In this document: positions 1 to 6,742 of the stretch, in pieces | How positions within the stretch are numbered: position 1 is the first letter of the stretch | How the letters are laid out: each line of letters begins with the position of its first letter | Assembly (NCBI GenBank): GCA_023301205.1 | Contig: JALZVC010000203.1 | Location: 1-7,819, forward strand | DNA: 7,819 nt | Reading direction: 5' to 3' | Source of the DNA: Flavobacteriaceae bacterium | GTDB taxonomy: Bacteria; Bacteroidota; Bacteroidia; Flavobacteriales; Flavobacteriaceae | The notes under the pieces: model-generated | Databases searched by the model: none | Told to the model about the DNA's origin: nothing | What the model saw: only the letters and a program-made list of their open reading frames with translations | Translations under genes and position numbers: made by a program

Positions 1-1
1 G

Positions 2-82
2 AGCGAAAAAGAACTTCGCAAAGATCGTTTAAAAGCCCTATTTAAAAAGGATATTCCCGATACAGATTCTAAGTTGTCTTAA
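2..82 (+). CDS. 3' end of an unidentified plus-strand gene (partial)
   Basis: The frame starting at base 2 stays open for 26 codons from the window edge to a TAA at 80-82. The other two plus frames hit stops within the first 45 bases. The visible tail is strongly charged, with many Lys, Arg, Asp and Glu (it includes KELRKDRLKALFKKD) and ends DTDSKLS. This looks like a soluble, partly helical C-terminus. I do not recognise the family from so short a piece. The gene converges on the minus-strand membrane protein, and its stop codon shares three bases with that gene's stop. Coding status is inferred from the open frame, its composition and the neat tail-to-tail join. Confidence 0.6.
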   Translation, partial: SEKELRKDRLKALFKKDIPDTDSKLS

Positions 83-558
83 ATAGATAATCCTTTCATG
101 GCAAGTAAGCTAGTTACCCAAACAATAACAGAAGAGAAGAAAATACCCACTACATTTGCCCAAAATGCCTTTTGCTTATCTAGATTAAGTATATACGTAG
201 CAATCGTCCCAACATAGACCCCAGTGCCAGGAATAGGAAGCCCTACAAAGAATATCAATCCAAAATAGCCGTATTTTTTTATTTTTTCTTTAGAACCATA
301 TTTTGCGCGGATTGCTAATTTAATTGCAATTTTTCTATAAAAATTCCATCGCATTAGGTACTTATTTACGCGTTCTAAGAAGAACATCATCAATGGGAAT
401 ACCAGAATGTTGGCGATAAAGCAAATACCAAAAACAAGATAAATATTCACTTTTTCGTCTAATACTCCATAAGGAGTTAACCCATAAGGAATACCCACTT
501 TTGCTTCACCAAAAGGAGAAATACTCCACAAAAACATATAGATAATCTTTTCTATCAT
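79..558 (-). CDS. Small integral membrane protein, COG2426 / PF06695 'small multi-drug export' family
   Basis: A 159-residue membrane protein of the family named small multi-drug export protein (COG2426). The drug-export name is historical and not a proven function. Structure-prediction work has grouped PF06695 with the DedA/VTT superfamily, whose members have re-entrant loops and are linked to lipid or ion handling. Two Gly/Pro-rich motifs fit this: SPFGEAKVGIPYG at residues 14-26 and GLPIPGTGVYVG at 106-117. Hydrophobic stretches lie at about 38-60, 98-124 and 132-155, with a basic cytoplasm-like segment at 63-97. I chose the ATG at 558. A TTG five codons upstream (571-573) is in frame, but it would fall at the predicted transcription start of the -7 box at 576-583. 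The gene lies 111 bases beyond the FAD gene on the same strand and probably has its own promoter. Family assignment is fairly firm; the substrate is unknown. Confidence 0.85.
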   Translation of the reverse strand: MIEKIIYMFLWSISPFGEAKVGIPYGLTPYGVLDEKVNIYLVFGICFIANILVFPLMMFFLERVNKYLMRWNFYRKIAIKLAIRAKYGSKEKIKKYGYFGLIFFVGLPIPGTGVYVGTIATYILNLDKQKAFWANVVGIFFSSVIVWVTSLLAMKGLSI

Positions 559-575
559 AATATAAATAACCAAAA

Positions 576-583
576 CAAAGATA
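576..583 (-). promoter_or_regulatory. Candidate Bacteroidota -7 box (TATCTTTG) for the small membrane protein gene
   Basis: Read on the minus strand, this is TATCTTTG, an exact match to the Bacteroidota -7 consensus TAnnTTTG. It ends 17 bases before the ATG at 558. Transcription would begin near 570, leaving a leader of about 10-15 bases. No clear TTG (-33 box) is seen 19-21 bases upstream, so the site is incomplete. Its main use here is to favour the ATG over the TTG at 571-573 as the start codon. Confidence 0.4.
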
Positions 584-669
584 ATAGAGTTTGTGTAGCT
601 ATGGAATTAATTATTCAGGTTAATTGGTTAAGAAGTTGCAAAAAAATAGTGTACTAAAAATGAGCAATA

Positions 670-2229
670 TTAAGGATTCATTTGCTTAATGACAATAGCA
701 TCCACACAATTGATACCATCTATTGCTGCAGATATAATACCACCTGCGTAGCCTGCTCCTTCTCCACATGGGTATAAACCATCCACTTCCACGTGTTCTA
801 ATGTGTTTGGGTCTCTAGGAATTGCGATTGGCGAAGAGGTCCTACTTTCTGGAGCGTGAAGAACGGCTTCATTAGAGTTATACCCTTTCATCTTTTTACC
901 AAAAGCTACAAATGCTTTTTTTAAACGCTTGCTTATTAAAGACGGTAAGACTTGATTTAAATCTACGGCAGTAATCCCTGGCTGATAAGAAGTTTTCGGG
1001 AAATCTTCTGAAACTTTTCCATTAATAAAATCTTGCATTCGCTGCGCAGGTACTTTTTGAGTTTTACCAGCAGCTTCCCAGCAATCACGTTCTACCTTTT
1101 TCTGAAAATCTAAACAGACAAATGGGTCATTAGGTTTGTAATTAGGCAGATTTTCTGGAGCAACACTTACCACAATACCAGAATTTGCGTAGGGGTTATT
1201 ACGTTTACTTGGGCTCCAACCATTAGTAACAACTTCCTCTTGCTCGGTAGCACAAGGCGCAATAATACCACCAGGACACATACAAAAAGAATAAACACCT
1301 AATCCATCAATTTGCTCCACAAGTGCATAAGATGCCGGAGGTAAATATGGGTTATCACTATCGCCGTGATACTGTATATGATCTATTAATGTTTGTTGAT
1401 GCTCTACGCGTACACCTATGGCAAATGGTTTTGCTTCAATTTTTACTTTGCGTTTATGCAATAGATAAAAGATATCACGAGCACTATGGCCAGTGGCTAG
1501 TATGACGTTCTTAAAAGTATATTCTTTAGCATCATTAATAGTAATACCCGTAATATTTCCGTCGGAAATAGTAATGTCTGTGAGTTTGCTATTAAAATGT
1601 ACTTCACCTCCTGCTTCGATAATCGCGGCTCTCATTGCCGAAATAATCTTAGGTAATTTGTTAGTACCTATGTGTGGATGTGCATCTACTAGAATGTCTT
1701 GATCTGCTCCAAAATGAGTAAACCATTCTAAGGATTTTAGAACATTCCCTCTTTTCTTACTTCTTGTGTAGAGTTTGCCGTCACTATAGGTTCCTGCTCC
1801 TCCTTCTCCAAAACAATAGTTTGATTCTGGGTTTACAATATGTTCTTTATTTATAGCTGCTAAATCTCTACGGCGTTCTCTTACATCTTTGCCACGCTCA
1901 AATATAATGGGTTTTAATCCCGCTTCTACTGCTCTTAAGGCTGCAAAAAGACCCGCAGGCCCTGCTCCTATTATTGCTACTTCTGGACTATTTGTTACCT
2001 GTTGCGCAGTAAATTCGCTAGTTGCTTTCTTGTCTTCATCCGTATGGAAAAATTCTATTTGCAGATTTAGTTTTACAGGTTGTCTACGCGCATCAATAGA
2101 TCTTTTTCGAATGCGCCAGTCTACGATGTCACTCTTACGCAATTTAGCTTTATCTAAAGCCAACTCAAGAATATAATCCAGGTCTTCCTGCTTATGAGGA
2201 GGCAGTGTTATTTGAATGAGAGTGCTCAT
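670..2229 (-). CDS. FAD-dependent oxidoreductase, COG2509 family
   Basis: A 519-residue flavoprotein of the uncharacterised FAD-dependent dehydrogenase family (COG2509); its substrate is not known. Residues 1-75 form the small N-terminal domain of this family, with the typical segment RIRKRSIDARR at 39-49. A Rossmann fold follows: dinucleotide motif GAGPAG at 88-93 and the ribose-binding acidic residue E111 in FERG. The family signature FGEGGAGTYSDGKLYTR is at 140-156, ATGHSARD at 245-252, CMCPGG at 316-321, and the FAD-closing motif PCGEGAGYAGGI at 487-498. Length is full and no motif is missing. There is no signal peptide, so it should be cytoplasmic. The start is an ATG preceded by an A-rich leader without a Shine-Dalgarno sequence. 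It lies 33 bases after the Wzi gene with no visible promoter or terminator between, so it is probably co-transcribed with the capsule genes, although nothing in the protein ties it to polysaccharide chemistry. Confidence 0.9.
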   Translation of the reverse strand: MSTLIQITLPPHKQEDLDYILELALDKAKLRKSDIVDWRIRKRSIDARRQPVKLNLQIEFFHTDEDKKATSEFTAQQVTNSPEVAIIGAGPAGLFAALRAVEAGLKPIIFERGKDVRERRRDLAAINKEHIVNPESNYCFGEGGAGTYSDGKLYTRSKKRGNVLKSLEWFTHFGADQDILVDAHPHIGTNKLPKIISAMRAAIIEAGGEVHFNSKLTDITISDGNITGITINDAKEYTFKNVILATGHSARDIFYLLHKRKVKIEAKPFAIGVRVEHQQTLIDHIQYHGDSDNPYLPPASYALVEQIDGLGVYSFCMCPGGIIAPCATEQEEVVTNGWSPSKRNNPYANSGIVVSVAPENLPNYKPNDPFVCLDFQKKVERDCWEAAGKTQKVPAQRMQDFINGKVSEDFPKTSYQPGITAVDLNQVLPSLISKRLKKAFVAFGKKMKGYNSNEAVLHAPESRTSSPIAIPRDPNTLEHVEVDGLYPCGEGAGYAGGIISAAIDGINCVDAIVIKQMNP

Positions 2230-2262
2230 TTAATTTGTTTAAAAAATTTAGCCTACCTATTG

Positions 2263-3588
2263 CTATTTTATTTGGTAAGAATACTGTAGCCCGAATGCGT
2301 ATGTATTTGTAACCGAGGAAATCGCATCGAATCCAGCAAGTAAAGAGATGGATCCGTAATTCTTTGTATTGTAAGTAGTATGTAACGAGGTATAATACCC
2401 TTTTTGGATGGGGTCAATAGGTGTGAAAAAAGTCCCTTTATTTTCAATATAAGTTGCCTTACCAGTAATATCTATACGTTTTATTTTTAAGAACACTCCA
2501 AAGTGGTGCGCAATAACCCTAGTATTACCTGGTACTGTTATAAAAGGAATTCCTATAGTATTACCATCGTATGTCCAGCCTGATCTATACCCTAAATTAT
2601 TAAAATAATTATCCCTACCAGAACGTCCAGATGCTCCACTTTGATCCGAAGTATCTACATACTCATAAAGAATACCCTTAACCGCCCAAACATCATCTGG
2701 AGCTAAGAAAATTCCCCAAATTCCATCTGGAAAATTTTTAAAAGCTGTACCAGAACCATCTTCAAAAGGGTGGTTGTGGTACAATGAAAATGCACCAGCC
2801 TCTGTAAGAAAATCGTAGGCGAAATTAAAACTACCCAAGTGATTACCCAAAGCATTTACTTGATCTCCTGCTCCTGCATTGTCTCCTCCTGCTCTCCCAA
2901 AAAATATTCTTACTAAATCACTAAATTGATCAGGCTGTGGACCAGTTAATGGGTTGGTTCCGCCCCACATTGCATAATGTCTAACTGCAAATGAAAATCG
3001 ATGATCTTTAATTACTTCATAATTTACTTGCAACATTTTATAATGTACCTTAGCGCCTTCTACAAAACGGGTATCATTTAGTTCGTAATGTGCAAACTCA
3101 GCGTCTAAACTGAACTTATCAAAAAGACTAATTGATTTTTCAGTTTTTAAAAGCACGCCAGGAAAAGGTCTTGCGTTTCGTGACAACTGGAAGTTTTTAT
3201 TACTTGTAGAAAGTCCATATTGTAATTCATCTTCTGCCTTAGCACCTGCAGTAATAGAAAAAATTGGCGTAGTATATTTAGCGTAAAGTTCGTTGCGGTT
3301 TACGTCTGTATCAAGCCCATTATTATATTGAAACCTAGCACCTATGTCTATAGTATGATTATTTTTAAATTTATAGTTTGCTTTTATTCCTGCATCTGCC
3401 GCAAGATCTGTTTCAGAATCGATTTTACTTGTTGTGTTAGCATGTAACCAAAATGGTAAAGGTTCATCTCCAGAAACAAAACTAGTTACTGTCGCATCTG
3501 CCTCAATTATTAGCTCTTGGGCACATAGAATATCTACCGAAAAAAACAGAACAATTAAAATTACAAATACATTTATCTTACCTTTCAT
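2263..3588 (-). CDS. Capsule assembly Wzi family outer-membrane protein
   Basis: A 441-residue exported protein resembling the Wzi capsule assembly family (PF14052). E. coli Wzi is an outer-membrane beta-barrel lectin that holds capsule at the cell surface; the Bacteroidota members are distant relatives, so the same role is inferred. Residues 1-23 are a signal peptide: Lys near the start, a hydrophobic core at 7-18, and likely cleavage around CA|QE. The Cys at 22 follows Leu, not a small residue, so a lipoprotein is unlikely. Family-like segments are PFWLHAN (45-51), NARPFPGV (138-145), RHYAMWGGTNP (203-213) and DQVNALGNHLGS (242-253). Alternating polar and aromatic residues throughout suggest beta strands. 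The ATG lies 5 bases after the dehydratase stop, so the two are almost certainly co-transcribed and perhaps translationally coupled. The protein appears complete, with the final strand ending LQYSYQIK. Confidence 0.88.
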   Translation of the reverse strand: MKGKINVFVILIVLFFSVDILCAQELIIEADATVTSFVSGDEPLPFWLHANTTSKIDSETDLAADAGIKANYKFKNNHTIDIGARFQYNNGLDTDVNRNELYAKYTTPIFSITAGAKAEDELQYGLSTSNKNFQLSRNARPFPGVLLKTEKSISLFDKFSLDAEFAHYELNDTRFVEGAKVHYKMLQVNYEVIKDHRFSFAVRHYAMWGGTNPLTGPQPDQFSDLVRIFFGRAGGDNAGAGDQVNALGNHLGSFNFAYDFLTEAGAFSLYHNHPFEDGSGTAFKNFPDGIWGIFLAPDDVWAVKGILYEYVDTSDQSGASGRSGRDNYFNNLGYRSGWTYDGNTIGIPFITVPGNTRVIAHHFGVFLKIKRIDITGKATYIENKGTFFTPIDPIQKGYYTSLHTTYNTKNYGSISLLAGFDAISSVTNTYAFGLQYSYQIK

Positions 3589-3593
3589 TGGTT

Positions 3594-5540
3594 TTAATTC
3601 TTTGGCGGAGTGTCTAGTTTTTTAAATATTGAATTCTCACTTTTAAATTCTGGAACCAACTCTTTTAATAATCTTACCACATTGTGATCATTATATCGTG
3701 TTGCGTATTTTATAATTTCTTTGACTTTAATTTTTACTATTTCAAATTCTATTGTTGGATCTTTTGACACCATAATTTTTGGATGGTGTGTAGGCAATGA
3801 TGTAGCCGTATCACCCAACAGCTCTTCGTACAGTTTTTCACCAGGTCTTAATCGAGTAATTTTTATGTCAATATCAACATAAGGTTCTAGTCCTGATAAT
3901 TGAATCATTTTTTCTGCTAGATCTAAAATTTTCACAGGCTTACCCATATCAAATACGTAAATCTCCCCTCCATTGCCCATAGTACCTGCTTGCAACACAA
4001 GTTGGCAAGCTTCAGGTATTGTCATAAAATATCTTATGATATCCTTATGCGTAACGGTTACTGGACCTCCTTGCGAAATTTGTTTTCTAAAGTAGGGTAT
4101 AACAGATCCGTTTGAACCTAGCACATTTCCGAAGCGAGTAGTAATAAAGCGTGTACCTAGATTTTGAGTACTGTGTTGCAATGACTGGACATACATCTCT
4201 GCAGCTCGTTTAGATGCTCCCATAACGTTTGTAGGGTTAACGGCTTTATCCGTAGAAACCATAACAAATTTATCTACTTTATGACTTGCTGCTAAAACAG
4301 ATAAGTTTACCGTACCTAGTACATTAACAAAAATCGCTTCGTGGGGGTTACGCTCTATTAATGGAACATGTTTATAAGCTGCTGCGTGATAAACAATCTC
4401 AAATTCGTATTTATTAAACAACATTTCTAGGCGATACATATTACTAATGTTAGCTAGTTCTGTTATAAAATTTAGGGAAGGATGATTTTGCTTTAAAAAT
4501 AATTCTAATTCATGCAGTGCAGATTCAGCTTGATCTAAAATAACTAAGGTCTTTGGTTTAAAAGCTGCGATTTGTCTTACAATCTCACTTCCTATTGATC
4601 CTGCACCTCCAGTAACAAGAATCGTTCTGTTTTCAATATCTCTTCTTATCAGCTCGTTATCTATTTTTATTTGAGTACGCTCTAAAAGATCTTCAATTTC
4701 TATAGGCTTAATTTGATGCTTAATGTCTTCTTTCTTATTCCATTTTTCAAGACTTGGCACATTAAATATTTCTAATCCATTTGCCAAACACTCTTCTATT
4801 ACTTCATTCTTCTCAACACCTTTTAAATAATCTCCTGTAAGCAAAATTCCTTCTAAGTTGTATGCTTTGATACTTTCTGTAATACTATCTACAACAGGAA
4901 TTATGGGTTTTCCCATAATTTTTAGATTTTTAGAATTATAATGCTTGGTTAGAAATCCAATTAATTTAAAAGTAGAATCCTTTTCTGTACTTAAAGCTCT
5001 AGCCAAAGAAATCGTATAGTCATCAATACCTAAAATTGCTACTCGTTTTTTTAAGCTTCCAGCCGCTATATTCTTTAAGAACATGTAAGATTCTTTTACG
5101 GCTAATCTAAATAACAATAACATCGTAAAAGAGATGAACATAAAAAGCAAGATGGATGTCGTGATAAACACCTTTTCTCCTTTAAAGATATCGTAAAGTA
5201 GATTTATTATTAATATTGTTCCCGCAGTGGCAAATGAAGAAGAGGCAAGTTTAAAAACATCTGTAAATGTGGAATGCCTTATGATACCGGAATATGTTTT
5301 TAATATAATAAACCATAATAAGTTTATCGCTAAGACTATAACAGACTGCGCAATAAGTGAAATCTCAATTTTAAAATTTACCTGAGAATTATCGATAATC
5401 GCAAACACTATAATTTGCGAAATAAAAAGTAAAAAAAGGTCGATTAAGATTACAATCCACCGTGGGAGGTAACGCTTGTCTAGAAACAACTTATCATCAC
5501 CTATGTATAACTTCTCTTTTATTTTATCTGTTATTTTCAA
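3594..5540 (-). CDS. Membrane-anchored nucleotide-sugar 4,6-dehydratase (PglF / WbpM / CapD type)
   Basis: A 648-residue polysaccharide biosynthesis protein. Family members convert UDP-GlcNAc to UDP-2-acetamido-2,6-dideoxy-4-ulose at the inner face of the cytoplasmic membrane. Four membrane helices lie at about 27-49, 60-81, 95-118 and 125-147. A CoA-binding-like Rossmann domain follows (about 165-260), then the extended SDR dehydratase. The NAD motif GGAGSIGS is at 311-318. The catalytic region STDKAVNPTNVMGASK spans 429-444 and has Met440 and Lys444 where most SDRs have YxxxK, the altered Ser-Met-Lys arrangement described for WbpM. RPGEKLYEELL at 565-575 and HHPKIM at 585-590 are also typical. 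Length is normal for the long, membrane-bound class. The start is a TTG, 8 bases after the aminotransferase stop: there is an in-frame stop just upstream, and the first internal Met is residue 133. A later TTG at codon 18 is a weaker alternative. The neighbouring aminotransferase is its likely pathway partner. Confidence 0.92.
   Translation of the reverse strand: MKITDKIKEKLYIGDDKLFLDKRYLPRWIVILIDLFLLFISQIIVFAIIDNSQVNFKIEISLIAQSVIVLAINLLWFIILKTYSGIIRHSTFTDVFKLASSSFATAGTILIINLLYDIFKGEKVFITTSILLFMFISFTMLLLFRLAVKESYMFLKNIAAGSLKKRVAILGIDDYTISLARALSTEKDSTFKLIGFLTKHYNSKNLKIMGKPIIPVVDSITESIKAYNLEGILLTGDYLKGVEKNEVIEECLANGLEIFNVPSLEKWNKKEDIKHQIKPIEIEDLLERTQIKIDNELIRRDIENRTILVTGGAGSIGSEIVRQIAAFKPKTLVILDQAESALHELELFLKQNHPSLNFITELANISNMYRLEMLFNKYEFEIVYHAAAYKHVPLIERNPHEAIFVNVLGTVNLSVLAASHKVDKFVMVSTDKAVNPTNVMGASKRAAEMYVQSLQHSTQNLGTRFITTRFGNVLGSNGSVIPYFRKQISQGGPVTVTHKDIIRYFMTIPEACQLVLQAGTMGNGGEIYVFDMGKPVKILDLAEKMIQLSGLEPYVDIDIKITRLRPGEKLYEELLGDTATSLPTHHPKIMVSKDPTIEFEIVKIKVKEIIKYATRYNDHNVVRLLKELVPEFKSENSIFKKLDTPPKN
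4899..4920. other. Perfect 9-bp inverted repeat inside the dehydratase gene
   Basis: The arms AATTATGGG (4899-4907) and CCCATAATT (4912-4920) pair perfectly around a TTTT loop. On the plus strand the second arm runs into more T bases (TTT at 4921-4923, then AGATTTTT), which gives the outline of an intrinsic terminator for antisense transcripts. On the coding strand the same bases encode the KIMGKPII segment (residues 207-214), and no U tract follows. The structure is plain in the sequence; any function is inference and it may be chance. Confidence 0.45.
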
Positions 5541-5548
5541 TCTAACTA

Positions 5549-6688
5549 TTATTTATTTTTAATGAGTTTAGTAATCGCATCATATATCCTGGTTCTATCC
5601 TGATCGCTTAAATTTGACCCAGATGGCAGGCATAACCCCGTGTTAAACAAATGCTCAGATACGCCTGTTCCAAAAAATTCATATTTTTTAAAAATTGGCT
5701 GCAAATGCATAGGCTTCCACAATGGTCGCGCTTCTATATGCTTAACTCCAAGCGCTAACCTTAAATCTTCTCTGTTAAATCCCGCTTGTTCTTCATCAAT
5801 GAGAATACAAGATAACCAATGGTTTGAATAAAAATCTGCTGAAGATTCTTTAAAAACCGTGACTCCAGCTACCGATTTGAATATATTTTGATAAAATAGA
5901 TTCATCTCTCGCCTAAGGTCTACGTGTTTATCAAGCACTTCCATCTGTCCTCTGCCTATTCCGGCAGTAATATTACTCATTCTATAATTATACCCTATTT
6001 CGCTATGTTGATAATGAGGTGCATCATCTCTAGCCTGTGTCGCTAGAAAAACAGCTTTCTTTTTAGTCTGCTCATCATTACAAACAATAGCACCACCGCC
6101 AGAAGTGGTGATGATTTTATTACCATTAAAAGACAAAATGGCTATATCACCAAAAGTACCACATTTTTTATCTTTGTAAGATGAGCCTAACGCTTCTGCG
6201 CTATCTTCAATAATGGGGACCTCATATTGGTCTGCAATACTCCTTATTTCTGAAATTTTACATGGCATTCCATATAAGTGAACGATAATTATTGCTTTGG
6301 GCTTTTTACCAGCAGCTACTTTACTTTGTAATGCTTTTTCTAATGCCGAGGGAGATATATTCCAAGTGTCTGGTTCACTATCAATAAAAATAGGTATCGC
6401 TCCTTGATAAAGTATAGGATTTGCAGATGCCGAAAAAGTCATAGATTGACACAACACCTCGTCATTCTTTGCAACCCCTAATAAGATTAACGCAAGGTGT
6501 ATTGCTGCCGTTCCCGAAGAGAGCGCAGCTATGTGCTTATCATCATTTAAATAGGATTCTAAAGATGCTTCAAAACCATTTACATTGGGGCCCAATGGGG
6601 CAATCCAATTGGTGTCAAATGCCTCTTTTACATACTTCTCTTCTGTACCACCCATATGTGGCGAAGAGAGGTAAATTTTTTCTGTCAT
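5549..6688 (-). CDS. DegT/DnrJ/EryC1/StrS family sugar aminotransferase (PglE-like)
   Basis: A 379-residue PLP-dependent aminotransferase acting on nucleotide-bound keto-sugars. The conserved landmarks are all present: the N-terminal LSSPHMGGTEEKYV segment, SSGTAA at 57-62 (phosphate of PLP), EDSAEALGS at 161-169 with Asp162 for the PLP ring nitrogen, SFNGNKIITTSGGG at 186-199 with Lys191 as the Schiff-base lysine, and IGYNYRMSN at 231-239. Length is normal for the family. Placed directly upstream of a PglF-type dehydratase, it most likely adds a 4-amino group from glutamate to the 4-keto-6-deoxy sugar, as PglE does in UDP-bacillosamine synthesis; the regiochemistry is inferred from context only. 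The start is an ATG with no Shine-Dalgarno sequence. The 54 bases before it hold a possible promoter, so this gene may begin a sub-operon with the dehydratase 8 bases downstream. Confidence 0.92.
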   Translation of the reverse strand: MTEKIYLSSPHMGGTEEKYVKEAFDTNWIAPLGPNVNGFEASLESYLNDDKHIAALSSGTAAIHLALILLGVAKNDEVLCQSMTFSASANPILYQGAIPIFIDSEPDTWNISPSALEKALQSKVAAGKKPKAIIIVHLYGMPCKISEIRSIADQYEVPIIEDSAEALGSSYKDKKCGTFGDIAILSFNGNKIITTSGGGAIVCNDEQTKKKAVFLATQARDDAPHYQHSEIGYNYRMSNITAGIGRGQMEVLDKHVDLRREMNLFYQNIFKSVAGVTVFKESSADFYSNHWLSCILIDEEQAGFNREDLRLALGVKHIEARPLWKPMHLQPIFKKYEFFGTGVSEHLFNTGLCLPSGSNLSDQDRTRIYDAITKLIKNK

Positions 6689-6707
6689 AATAGGTTGTTA
6701 GAATATG

Positions 6708-6739
6708 CGAAGATAAAGAAAGACAAATAAAAAAAACAA
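6708..6739 (-). promoter_or_regulatory. Possible internal Bacteroidota promoter before the aminotransferase
   Basis: On the minus strand, ATTG (its TTG at 6737-6739) is followed after 21 bases by TATCTTCG (6708-6715), one mismatch from the -7 consensus TAnnTTTG. The spacing matches the usual -33/-7 distance in Bacteroidota. Transcription would start near 6700, leaving a leader of roughly 12 bases before the ATG at 6688. The gap is AT-rich with a run of eight T, so a chance match is possible. Confidence 0.33.
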
Positions 6740-6742
6740 TAT

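Noticed and set aside
46..96. 7-bp inverted repeat AAAGGAT / ATCCTTT around the convergent stops as a bidirectional terminator
   Set aside because: The loop is 37 bases, the stem is short and AT-rich, and no clear T run follows on either strand.
605..656. AATTAA/TTAATT inverted repeat and the A7 run after the FAD gene as a terminator
   Set aside because: The stems are short and lack G-C pairs, and the T run on the transcript is not directly preceded by a stable hairpin.
1323..2176. Plus-strand open frames at 1323-1505, 1493-1702 and 1889-2176
   Set aside because: All lie antisense inside the FAD oxidoreductase gene, have unremarkable low-complexity translations and overlap a fully conserved minus-strand protein.
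2284..3588. Wzi protein Gly/Asn/Asp-rich stretches (residues 231-247 and 314-327) as an inserted repeat domain
   Set aside because: Such loops occur at these places in Bacteroidota Wzi family proteins, as far as I recall, and no repeat unit is visible.
3434..3625. Plus-strand open frame of 63 codons across the Wzi/dehydratase junction
   Set aside because: It is antisense to the Wzi signal peptide region and the dehydratase end, with no family resemblance.
6091..6110. CACCAC / GTGGTG inverted repeat in the aminotransferase gene
   Set aside because: The stem is 6 bp with an 8-base loop and lies over the conserved Thr-Ser-Gly-Gly-Gly motif; the protein sequence is the simpler reason.
6584..6596. 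ATTGGG-G-CCCAAT odd palindrome in the aminotransferase gene
   Set aside because: A one-base centre cannot form a hairpin, and the bases encode the conserved PLGPN segment of the family, so coding constraint explains it.
5640..6690. Plus-strand open frames at 5640-5831 and 6469-6690
   Set aside because: Both are shadows of the aminotransferase gene, whose motifs are intact on the minus strand.
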